Notes under the pieces: model-generated
The model's input: only the letters and a program-made list of their open reading frames with translations
What the model was told of the DNA's origin: nothing
Database searches by the model: none
In this document: positions 1 through 5,300 of the stretch, piece after piece
Layout: every line of letters starts with the position of its first letter
Numbering within the stretch: the first letter of the stretch is position 1
Made by a program: the position numbers and the translations under genes
Source: UBA2979 sp963694535
GTDB lineage: Bacteria > Chloroflexota > Dehalococcoidia > UBA2979
Assembly: GCA_963694535.1 (NCBI GenBank)
Contig: CAVODE010000078.1
Span: 1-8,206 of the forward strand
Direction of reading: 5' to 3'
DNA: 8,206 nt

Positions 1-94
1 TCAAATTTTCCTTGGTCGATCTGGTTTCCCATGAAAAGCCACATGCACAGGAAATACTAGTTAAAACATATTCCGGATGAACTTCACTCTTCAT
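1..94 (-). CDS. rpmE: 50S ribosomal protein bL31, N-terminal part (cut by window edge)
   Basis: Reading the minus strand from the ATG at 94 gives 31 residues starting MKSEVHPEYV and then SCACGFSWETRST before the window ends. This matches the start of bL31, a small protein of the large ribosomal subunit that helps bridge the subunits. The HPEY segment and the CxC pair (Cys16 and Cys18) followed by Gly and T-R-S-T are family hallmarks. The CxC is the first half of the Cys4 zinc site of the zinc-binding form; the second CxxC would lie outside the window. The usual Asn after C-x-C-G is Phe here. A GAGGAT Shine-Dalgarno-like site at 106-111 sits 11 bases before the ATG, slightly long. The gene follows rpmA by 36 bases in the same direction, so it is probably the third gene of an rplU-rpmA-rpmE unit. 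Identity is confident despite truncation. Confidence 0.9.
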   Translation of the reverse strand, partial: MKSEVHPEYVLTSISCACGFSWETRSTKENL

Positions 95-130
95 AATAAT
101 TATCTATCCTCAAAAATTACCACCCAATTA

Positions 131-388
131 CTAGGCAGGATTAATTGACACTTTTTTTCTCCGACCTTTAGCGTAAGGCGCAAAGTCGACCACTCCATCA
201 ATTTTTGCCCAGAGCGTATGATCTCGCCCCAAGCCTACATTGTCGCCCGGATGAATCCTAGTTCCTCGCTGTCGAACTATGATAGACCCCGCGGATACGA
301 CTTCACCGCTATATTTCTTTACGCCCAGACGCTTACTATTTGAATCTCGTCCGTTAGATGTTGAACCGCCAGATTTTTTATGGGCCAT
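131..388 (-). CDS. rpmA: 50S ribosomal protein bL27
   Basis: This 85-residue protein is bL27, a large-subunit protein whose N-terminal tail reaches the peptidyl transferase centre. The sequence begins MAHKKSGGST and carries NGRDSNSKRLGVK, then GSIIVRQRGT and GRDHTLWAK, all family signatures. Length is typical (84-94 residues). The protein starts directly at MAHKK, so it lacks the N-terminal extension that Firmicutes remove with the Prp protease. A GAGAGAAG-like Shine-Dalgarno sequence lies about 6 to 8 bases upstream on the minus strand. It is separated from rplU by 22 bases, the standard rplU-rpmA pair found across bacteria, and is very probably co-transcribed with it. Identification is essentially certain. 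Confidence 0.98.
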   Translation of the reverse strand: MAHKKSGGSTSNGRDSNSKRLGVKKYSGEVVSAGSIIVRQRGTRIHPGDNVGLGRDHTLWAKIDGVVDFAPYAKGRRKKVSINPA

Positions 389-410
389 ATTCTACTTCTC
401 TCTGAGATAC

Positions 411-725
411 CTAAACTTTGATCTGATTAATTTGAAGGCGTGTCATTAACTGGTGATGGCCTCTCTTTTTCGCCTGCCGAGTTTTATTCTTAAAATGGAA
501 AAAGAGTACTTTGTTAGCCCTAGTTTGTTCGACTAGCTCTGCAGACACGATCGCACCTTCAACCGTAGGTGTTCCGACTCGTGTATCGCCTTCTTCTCCA
601 CCAATCAATAGCACGTCGTCAAACTTCAAGACGTCCCCTGGATTTCCCGTGAGACGTTCCACGTCAAGCACATCGCCTTCTTCAACGCGATATTGTCGTC
701 CCCCAGTACGGATAATGGCGTACAT
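411..725 (-). CDS. rplU: 50S ribosomal protein bL21
   Basis: This is bL21, a 23S-rRNA-binding large-subunit protein. The product starts MYAIIRTGGRQYRV and has the family's central GTPTVEGA segment and the basic KNKTRQAKKRGHHQ stretch near the C-terminus that contacts rRNA. I chose the ATG at 725, giving 104 residues, close to the usual 103. It is preceded by a strong GTGAGG Shine-Dalgarno sequence (731-736) with a 5-base spacer, and family members begin at M-Y-A. An in-frame ATG at 749 would add eight residues (MNKSCEVL), but it has no ribosome binding site and the extension would overlap that site. The gene heads the rplU-rpmA-rpmE unit; the 89-base gap before it contains a plausible promoter. 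Confidence 0.97.
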   Translation of the reverse strand: MYAIIRTGGRQYRVEEGDVLDVERLTGNPGDVLKFDDVLLIGGEEGDTRVGTPTVEGAIVSAELVEQTRANKVLFFHFKNKTRQAKKRGHHQLMTRLQINQIKV

Positions 726-730
726 CAAAA

Positions 731-736
731 CCTCAC
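731..736 (-). promoter_or_regulatory. Ribosome binding site deciding the rplU start
   Basis: On the minus strand this reads GTGAGG, followed by TTTTG and the ATG at 725. The near-ideal spacing supports starting bL21 at 725 and not at the in-frame ATG at 749. Confidence 0.7.
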
Positions 737-771
737 AACTTTTATTCAATCAATAATTCAAACGAAACAAC

Positions 772-801
772 AGAATATGACGGACCGCTGCCTAACGTCA
801 A
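772..801 (-). promoter_or_regulatory. Candidate sigma-70-type promoter for rplU-rpmA-rpmE
   Basis: On the minus strand TTGACG (796-801, five of six matches to the -35 consensus) is followed after 18 bases by TATTCT (772-777, four of six matches to the -10 consensus). Transcription would start near 765, giving a leader of roughly 40 bases before rplU. It lies in the only noncoding gap between ftsH and rplU, where ribosomal protein genes would be expected to have their own promoter. It is a motif match only. Confidence 0.4.
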
Positions 802-814
802 TATAACGCTTTAA

Positions 815-2758
815 TCACGAACCCCATACAAGACCAGGTTTGCCTTGATTTGGTTTCTTATCTTGATCTTCCTTAGACTTTCTTGCGGTTGTCGCGCTAG
901 GGCCAGTAGGCGTAACGTCATCAACACGGGAAGCCCTATACTCTCCCGTTGGGTCTAGAATGGCAATTAGGTCTTCCCCTTCGATCGTTTCCACCTCGAT
1001 CAAATGCGCAGCAAGACGATCTAATACCTCTCGCTTATCGCGCAAGATTTGTTTACATCTCTCATGCGCCTCCGCTATAAGTCGCTTGACTTCCGTATCA
1101 ATCTCTTCCGCGGTTTTCTCTGAATAATCTCTCTCTTCACTGATGTTGCGACCGAGAAACACCATCGATTGACGTTTACCAAAAGTACGAGGTCCCATCG
1201 CTGCTGACATGCCCCATTGGGTAACCATATTTCGAGCAATTTGCGTTACTTTGCCAATATCATCATGTGCGCCCGTGGTCATTTCACCAAACACCAACTC
1301 TTCAGACACGTGCCCACCTAGAGCCATGGTCATCATAGCTTCATAATAGGAGCGATCCTGTAGTTGTCTGTCGTCATTGGGCAAAGACCTGGTAAATCCA
1401 CCTGCCATACCCCTAGAAACGATCGTCACTTTAAACGGGACATCAGCATTATCAGAAAAATACCCAGAAACGGTGTGTCCCGCCTCATGATACGCAATAA
1501 TTTTTTTCTCGACAGGTGTGATGACTCTAGACTTACGTTCAGGACCGGCTATAACACGATCTATCGACTCATTCAGTTCATCGGAACTTATTCGTTTTAA
1601 ATTTCGTCGAGCTGCTAGAATTGCGGCCTCATTAACTAGGTTGGCCAAATCTGCTCCACTGAAGCCTGGTGTTTGCTTAGCTACAGTTTCAAGATTCACA
1701 TCAACGTCAATTGGTTTGCCCTTGGAGTGCACATCTAGCACTTGTCTACGTCCCTTAACGTCTGGTAAAGCAAGCATGACTTGCCGATCAAATCTGCCAG
1801 GTCGCAATAAAGCCGGGTCGAGAACATCTGGTCGGTTAGTAGAAGCAAGCACAATGACATTACCCTCGGACTCAAATCCATCCATTTCAACCAGAATTTG
1901 GTTTAAAGTTTGCTCACGTTCGTCATGAGATCCACCGAGGCCAGCACCGCGTTGGCGACCCACCGCATCAATCTCATCAATAAAAACGATCGCCGGAGCT
2001 TGCTTCTTTGCTTGGTCGAATAAATCTCGCACACGGGACGCGCCAACACCCACAAACATCTCAACAAATTCTGAACCGGAAAGGTGAAAGAATGGCACAC
2101 CAGCCTCACCAGAAACCGCACGTGCAATCATAGTTTTGCCCGTTCCTGGTGGTCCAACGAGTAATACTCCGTGAGGAATGCGTGCGCCAAGACTTGAAAA
2201 CTTTTCAGGATACTTAAGAAATTCGACGACTTCACCAAGCTCTTCTACAGCCTCATCTTGACCGGCAACGTCATCAAAGTTAGTCGTTGGTAGCTGATCA
2301 TTAAACTTACGAGCTCTGCTCTTACCAAACGACATCGCTTGATTATTTGCGCCTCCTGCCTGTCGCATCATGAATAAAATCAATGCACCCAAAATAATTA
2401 ACGGAAGAAAAGAAATAAATGCACCAAGCACACCAGAAAGTCTACCTCCCCCTGATATTTCGACTTCTACACCGTCTAAACCTACCGAAACGGCATTCCC
2501 TCGCAATATCTCCTCCAAAGAAGAGGATGTTTCTTTCCGTGATATTACTGGCTCAACCTGGTCATTCAAATAGACTCGCAAATTGTCATCGTCGACTGAA
2601 ATTTTACTGACATTACCTGCTTGAGCCTCGGCGATTACCCAAGATAGTGGGCGAGCTCCTGTCCCAGTCTGTGGGCGGACTAAAAGAACCACCACTAGAA
2701 CAAGAGTAATCAACACCAAAAAATAAATAAAAAAGTTTCGAGTCGAGCGAGATTTCAT
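815..2758 (-). CDS. ftsH: ATP-dependent zinc metalloprotease FtsH
   Basis: This is a full-length 647-residue FtsH, the membrane-anchored hexameric AAA+ protease that extracts and degrades damaged membrane proteins and some soluble regulators. In order: a short basic N-terminus, a transmembrane helix (about 8-28), an extracytoplasmic domain (about 30-105), a second helix (about 109-131), and the AAA+ domain. The latter has Walker A GPPGTGKT (202-209), pore loop FVGVG (235-239), Walker B IVFIDEID (257-264), sensor Asn308 and arginine fingers in LRPGRFDR (Arg319, Arg322). The peptidase domain has zinc motif HEAGH (424-428), with a third acidic ligand expected in GAHDD (499-500). The tail after about 610 is charged and low in complexity. 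All catalytic residues are present. The ATG at 2758 has AAGGGAAG (2767-2774) 8 bases upstream. It lies upstream of the ribosomal genes on the same strand and probably has its own promoter. Confidence 0.98.
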   Translation of the reverse strand: MKSRSTRNFFIYFLVLITLVLVVVLLVRPQTGTGARPLSWVIAEAQAGNVSKISVDDDNLRVYLNDQVEPVISRKETSSSLEEILRGNAVSVGLDGVEVEISGGGRLSGVLGAFISFLPLIILGALILFMMRQAGGANNQAMSFGKSRARKFNDQLPTTNFDDVAGQDEAVEELGEVVEFLKYPEKFSSLGARIPHGVLLVGPPGTGKTMIARAVSGEAGVPFFHLSGSEFVEMFVGVGASRVRDLFDQAKKQAPAIVFIDEIDAVGRQRGAGLGGSHDEREQTLNQILVEMDGFESEGNVIVLASTNRPDVLDPALLRPGRFDRQVMLALPDVKGRRQVLDVHSKGKPIDVDVNLETVAKQTPGFSGADLANLVNEAAILAARRNLKRISSDELNESIDRVIAGPERKSRVITPVEKKIIAYHEAGHTVSGYFSDNADVPFKVTIVSRGMAGGFTRSLPNDDRQLQDRSYYEAMMTMALGGHVSEELVFGEMTTGAHDDIGKVTQIARNMVTQWGMSAAMGPRTFGKRQSMVFLGRNISEERDYSEKTAEEIDTEVKRLIAEAHERCKQILRDKREVLDRLAAHLIEVETIEGEDLIAILDPTGEYRASRVDDVTPTGPSATTARKSKEDQDKKPNQGKPGLVWGS

Positions 2759-2814
2759 TAAAGTTGCTTCCCTTAGATCTTAATTAAGGGCAAGAAATGC
2801 CAAAATTAGAAAAT

Positions 2815-2844
2815 TTTAGACACCCCGCCACACCTCTTAGTCAA
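2815..2844 (-). promoter_or_regulatory. Candidate promoter for ftsH (proximal)
   Basis: On the minus strand TTGACT (2839-2844) is followed after 18 bases by TCTAAA (2815-2820). The -35 matches five of six consensus bases and the -10 four of six. The ftsH start codon lies about 55 bases further on. This is one of two candidates in the same gap. Confidence 0.3.
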
Positions 2845-2851
2845 CTGTGCA

Positions 2852-2860
2852 ATTATAGCA
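2852..2860 (-). promoter_or_regulatory. Candidate extended -10 promoter for ftsH (distal)
   Basis: The minus strand reads TGC-TATAAT here, a perfect -10 hexamer with the TGn extension that can replace a good -35. A TTGACC (2872-2877) also lies upstream, but only 14 bases away, which is too close for normal spacing. The start would be near 2845, giving a leader of about 85 bases before ftsH. Confidence 0.4.
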
Positions 2861-2910
2861 TGCGCATTTATGGTCAAGCGAGTCCGAAAAGAACCTAGGC
2901 TATATCTGCT

Positions 2911-3108
2911 CTAGTCTTCGTCCTCTTGATCTATATAGAGCTTGCCGTCCCAAGCCCAGTCCTCAACGTCATGCTCGGTAAAAATCACATGTGTTGACGC
3001 GGGTTCAGTATGTGCAACATTGCAAACAGCGTCAGTAATCAAACGGACAAGTTCTCGTTTCTGGGCTAGTGAACGTCCTGGTAACATTTCAATTCTCACT
3101 ATAGGCAT
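2911..3108 (-). CDS. 4-oxalocrotonate tautomerase family enzyme
   Basis: This 65-residue protein belongs to the tautomerase superfamily, in which the amino-terminal proline exposed after Met removal acts as general base in keto-enol tautomerisation. It starts MPIVRIEMLPGRS, with Pro2 (mature Pro1), and has Arg12 (mature Arg11) in the GRS segment and the typical QKRELVRLITDAV helix. The strand VIFTEH and the later W-A-W-D-G-K-L segment also fit. The second substrate-binding arginine of canonical 4-oxalocrotonate tautomerase (mature Arg39) is His (His40 unprocessed), so the true substrate cannot be assigned. Length is typical (about 60-70). GGAG (complement of 3115-3118) lies 6 bases before the ATG. 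It sits alone between ftsH and the divergent rnhB, with no catabolic cluster nearby. The acidic C-terminus (QEDED) is unremarkable. Confidence 0.88.
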   Translation of the reverse strand: MPIVRIEMLPGRSLAQKRELVRLITDAVCNVAHTEPASTHVIFTEHDVEDWAWDGKLYIDQEDED

Positions 3109-3154
3109 AAACTACTCCACATCTGATTAAACTTTACTTAAGGGGCTAATATAG

Positions 3155-3169
3155 ATGAATATACTATGA
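3155..3169 (+). other. Possible four-codon minigene coupled to the rnhB start
   Basis: An ATG at 3155 opens a reading frame M-N-I-L followed by TGA at 3167-3169, which overlaps the rnhB ATG (ATGA). AAGGGG at 3140-3145 lies 9 bases before this ATG, a good ribosome-binding distance, whereas rnhB itself has no such site in place. Translational coupling would explain this arrangement, but the pattern is short enough to occur by chance. Confidence 0.2.
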
Positions 3170-3849
3170 AAGAGACCATTTCGAATAATCACTCATCTGC
3201 AAGAAATACCGTAAACGTTCAATCACGACCCGACTGGACACACGAGGACGAACATTCTCGAAGTTTTTCACCTTTAGTTGCCGGAGTTGATGAAGTAGGG
3301 CGTGGTGCCTTGGCAGGCCCAGTGGTAGCTGCCGCAGTAGTCTTCCCTCCAGCTTTGAGTCGTGCTGAACCATGGATCGCTCGAATCAACGATTCAAAAA
3401 AACTAAATCCCGCATCGCGACTTGAACTCGCCAACATAATTACAAACAAATGCTACGTAGGCATCGGAGAGATCTCTCCACATGTAATTGATGCAATTAA
3501 TATCCGGCAGGCAACACTTCTTGCCATGAAAAAAGCCGTAAATAGCTTGCATATAAAGCCTGAACGAGCAATAATCGACGGAATTGACTGTATAGGGCTT
3601 GGTATAGAAGAGCTAAGTATAATTGGCGGGGATACACGTTCGGTAACGATCGCCGCGGCCTCAATAATAGCAAAAGTTAGGCGAGACGAAATCCTTACTG
3701 ATCTTGATATTCGCTTCGGTGGGTATGGTTTTTCTGAACATAAGGGATATGGAACTCGACGACACATCGACGCTATTAATGAGATGGGGCCTTGCATTGT
3801 GCACCGCTTTTCATTCAAACCTATAAAAAATGCTCTAACTCGAGCGTAG
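3166..3849 (+). CDS. rnhB: Ribonuclease HII
   Basis: RNase HII cuts the RNA strand of RNA-DNA hybrids and starts removal of single ribonucleotides from DNA. The 227-residue product has AGVDEVGRGALAGPVV (39-54), which holds catalytic Asp42 and Glu43. It also has NDSKKL (75-80), the third acidic residue Asp138 in IIDG, and ASIIAKVRRD (165-174) ending with Asp174. The C-terminal EHKGYGT (191-197) is also a family signature. All four catalytic acids are intact. About 38 residues precede the core domain, longer than usual and polar. The ATG at 3166 is the only possible start, because an in-frame stop lies at 3139-3141 and no alternative start codon occurs before the core. There is no Shine-Dalgarno site at normal distance; AAGGGG is 20 bases upstream. 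yraN follows 12 bases after the stop, a common bacterial pairing. Confidence 0.96.
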   Translation: MKETISNNHSSARNTVNVQSRPDWTHEDEHSRSFSPLVAGVDEVGRGALAGPVVAAAVVFPPALSRAEPWIARINDSKKLNPASRLELANIITNKCYVGIGEISPHVIDAINIRQATLLAMKKAVNSLHIKPERAIIDGIDCIGLGIEELSIIGGDTRSVTIAAASIIAKVRRDEILTDLDIRFGGYGFSEHKGYGTRRHIDAINEMGPCIVHRFSFKPIKNALTRA

Positions 3850-3855
3850 AAGGAG
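3850..3855 (+). promoter_or_regulatory. Ribosome binding site deciding the yraN start
   Basis: AAGGAG immediately follows the rnhB stop and stands 6 bases before the ATG at 3862. This favours that start over the in-frame ATG at 3871, which would be 15 bases away. Confidence 0.65.
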
Positions 3856-3861
3856 TTCCAA

Positions 3862-4272
3862 ATGATCCAAATGAATGATCGAGCCAAATTACTTGGTGTG
3901 GCTGGTGAGCGAATTGCGAGCGAATACCTAGAAAAGCAAGGTTACTTCATCCGAGAAAAAAATGTCGAGATTTCTACATCAGACTTGTCGGGGCAAATTC
4001 CAGTAATCGCTGAAAAAGGTGACCTGACCGTATTTGTTGCAGTCAAATTGAGAACAAGCAGAAAAATGGGACCAAGTCTAAATAATATCTCTCCTGCTAA
4101 GCTTGCTAAGCTTCGAGCACTGGGAAACGTCTATGCAAAGAAGAATAAGATTCCAGCCGAGCAACAATTTCGGGTGGATTTGGTCTCAATTGAGCTCACC
4201 GTTGGTGGCGATGTTGGATCGCTTACACACGTTGAGGGTGAGATTGAAGCTGGCCTAGAGATCGTGAAATAG
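3862..4272 (+). CDS. YraN/UPF0102 family protein with altered nuclease-fold signature
   Basis: This 136-residue protein matches the UPF0102 (YraN) family, predicted members of the PD-(D/E)XK nuclease-fold superfamily with no settled function. It has the usual N-terminal pattern GVAGERIASEYLEKQGY (12-28), a central segment, and the C-terminal F-R-V-D-L-V-S-I strand (103-110). What is unusual is the core. Most relatives carry G-E-I-D-L-I followed by V-F-V-E-V-K-x-R. Here the same places read GQIPVI (44-49) and VFVAVKLR (57-64). Thus the Glu and Asp of GEID are Gln and Pro, and the Glu of E-V-K is Ala, while the Lys is kept. The frame is open throughout and the length is normal, so this is not a frameshift. 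I infer a catalytically inactive member. It is probably co-transcribed with rnhB, its common neighbour. Confidence 0.85.
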   Translation: MIQMNDRAKLLGVAGERIASEYLEKQGYFIREKNVEISTSDLSGQIPVIAEKGDLTVFVAVKLRTSRKMGPSLNNISPAKLAKLRALGNVYAKKNKIPAEQQFRVDLVSIELTVGGDVGSLTHVEGEIEAGLEIVK

Positions 4273-4355
4273 TTTAGGCTAAAGAATGTGGCTATTCGAT
4301 TAGATCAGACAGAAATACGCCAAGTGGTCAATAATGTTAGGTAAGATAAGTACAT

Positions 4356-4769
4356 ATGCCTATATACACATTCAAATGTAATGACTGTGAGCGAAAAGTA
4401 GATGTGCTTGTTCGCTCACGGTCTCGAATTGGTGAGGCTGCCTGCCCAGCGTGTCACGGAAACAACCTACACCAAATAGTTGCAAGAGTTGCCAGAGTAC
4501 GATCGGCCGGTGAGCGACTAGATAATATCGATGTCGACGCCGAACTCGGCCAACTTGAAGGAAAAGATCCTGCTGCATTTTCCAGGTGGGCGAGAAAAAT
4601 GGGGAATCAATTTGACAGCGAGTTGGGGTCTGATTTTCAGGAACTTGCTGACAGAGCAGATGCAGGAGACGACCCGATTGAACGGTTCGATGCTGAACAT
4701 ACTTTGCGATACCGAATCGATCAAGCAAGAAATCAATCTGCAGGCAATTCTGACGACTTTTCGATTTAA
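4356..4769 (+). CDS. FmdB-like zinc ribbon protein (first of a tandem pair)
   Basis: The 137-residue product starts MPIYTFKCNDC and carries a Cys4 zinc ribbon: Cys8-x2-Cys11 and Cys30-x2-Cys33. This is the small regulatory-protein or FmdB-type domain at the usual N-terminal place. After the ribbon comes a long acidic, mostly helical-looking region (about 45-137) with AFSRWARKMG (74-83) and ADRADAGDDP (97-106). Such extended FmdB proteins are, from memory, frequent in Chloroflexota; the function is unknown, though a transcriptional or nucleic-acid role is often assumed from the ribbon alone. The ribosome binding site is weak. The 83 bases between yraN and this gene show no clear promoter or terminator. 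It is followed by a paralogue after 20 bases. Confidence 0.85.
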   Translation: MPIYTFKCNDCERKVDVLVRSRSRIGEAACPACHGNNLHQIVARVARVRSAGERLDNIDVDAELGQLEGKDPAAFSRWARKMGNQFDSELGSDFQELADRADAGDDPIERFDAEHTLRYRIDQARNQSAGNSDDFSI

Positions 4770-4789
4770 AATCTGATAAGGAATATTCA

Positions 4790-5128
4790 ATGCCTCTTTT
4801 TGAATACCGCTGCACTGCTTGCTCGACATTGACGACTGTTCTAATCCGAAATGTATCAGAAAATAAAGCTCATCCGATCTGTGAATCATGTGGCTCCACA
4901 AGCCTTATTAAAGTGATGTCAAAAGTGGGACGGCTCCGTTCAACTCAAGATGTGATTGATGAGAAAGGTGCGCCAAGAGAAGGGCAAGCATATGAGGACC
5001 CCAGACAGATAGGGGCCTGGGTAGAAAAGCGCTTTGAAGATTACGGCATGCCTATCCCTGACGACACTCGTAATATGATCGATGCCGCACGAGACGGAGT
5101 GTTTCCGGATGAGATATCTGACATCTAG
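4790..5128 (+). CDS. FmdB-like zinc ribbon protein (second of a tandem pair)
   Basis: The 112-residue product starts MPLFEYRCTAC and has zinc ribbon cysteines Cys8-x2-Cys11 and Cys31-x2-Cys34, followed by KVGRLRST, which lines up with RVARVRSA in the preceding protein. The C-terminal part also aligns loosely: IGAWVEKRF corresponds to FSRWARKMG, and IDAARDGVFPDE to ADRADAGDDPIE. The two genes therefore look like full-length paralogues from a tandem duplication, not merely proteins sharing a ribbon. AAGGAA (4778-4783) lies 6 bases before the ATG. The intergenic gap is 20 bases, so co-translation on one mRNA is likely. The function is unknown beyond probable zinc binding. Confidence 0.85.
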   Translation: MPLFEYRCTACSTLTTVLIRNVSENKAHPICESCGSTSLIKVMSKVGRLRSTQDVIDEKGAPREGQAYEDPRQIGAWVEKRFEDYGMPIPDDTRNMIDAARDGVFPDEISDI

Positions 5129-5213
5129 AAGTACGAAATTATCTAGTTATCTCTCTACATATCGCCATTAAGACTGTGCACTGTTAATATCGCTCTAGAA
5201 TTTCATAAGGGTC

Positions 5214-5244
5214 TTGATGATCGAGGTCGAGGTCGAGGTATATA
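5214..5244 (+). promoter_or_regulatory. Weak candidate promoter for hppA
   Basis: TTGATG (5214-5219) and TATATA (5239-5244) could form -35 and -10 elements with a 19-base spacer, which is long. The three TCGAGG hexamers fill almost the whole spacer. Transcription would begin near 5251, about 45 bases before the hppA start codon. The 169-base gap shows no better candidate. Confidence 0.28.
5221..5238 (+). repeat. Three perfect tandem TCGAGG hexamers
   Basis: Positions 5221-5226, 5227-5232 and 5233-5238 are identical TCGAGG units. They lie in the noncoding gap before hppA. They could be direct-repeat binding half-sites, part of a short leader ORF, or a chance slippage product. Confidence 0.9.
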
Positions 5245-5282
5245 AAGTCACCTCTTCTCGCCATTAGGATAATTCACCTAAG

Positions 5283-5300
5283 AAAGGGATTAGAACATTG
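5283..5300 (+). promoter_or_regulatory. Ribosome binding site and TTG start of hppA
   Basis: AAAGGG (5283-5288) followed after 9 bases by TTG supports a non-ATG start. The next in-frame Met is residue 31, inside conserved sequence after the first helix, so starting there would remove a membrane segment. Confidence 0.6.

Larger units (their letters stand above)
5207..5267 (+). other. Possible short leader ORF upstream of hppA
   Basis: AAGGG at 5207-5211 stands 5 bases before an ATG at 5217 that opens a 16-codon frame, MIEVEVEVYKVTSSRH, ending at TAG 5265-5267, 30 bases before the hppA start. The alternating Glu-Val comes from the TCGAGG hexamer repeat. The ribosome binding site is well placed, but the frame is very short and overlaps a candidate -10 sequence, so either this ORF or that promoter is probably not real. 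Confidence 0.22.

Noticed and set aside
726..749. Longer bL21 starting at the ATG at 749
   Set aside because: The extra eight residues are not found in the family, there is no ribosome binding site before 749, and the extension contains the strong site used for the start at 725.
1518..1928. 136-codon open frame on the plus strand inside ftsH
   Set aside because: It is fully antisense to strongly conserved AAA+ coding sequence, and its translation is a low-complexity Ser/Thr/Arg-rich product with no recognisable domain.
2789..2801. Small hairpin GGCA-AGAAA-TGCC in the ftsH leader
   Set aside because: Four base pairs is too short to be meaningful without conservation, and no riboswitch-like structure surrounds it.
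3453..3887. 144-codon open frame on the minus strand across rnhB and the yraN start
   Set aside because: It covers the rnhB catalytic motifs in antisense, has no ribosome binding site that I can see, and shows no domain.
4273..4283. Inverted repeat TTTAG-G-CTAAA after yraN
   Set aside because: The stem is A/T-rich with a one-base centre and no following T-run, so it is neither a terminator nor a convincing operator.
4518..4901. Open frames on the minus strand across the FmdB pair
   Set aside because: They run across two clear zinc ribbon genes and their junction, and show no family resemblance.
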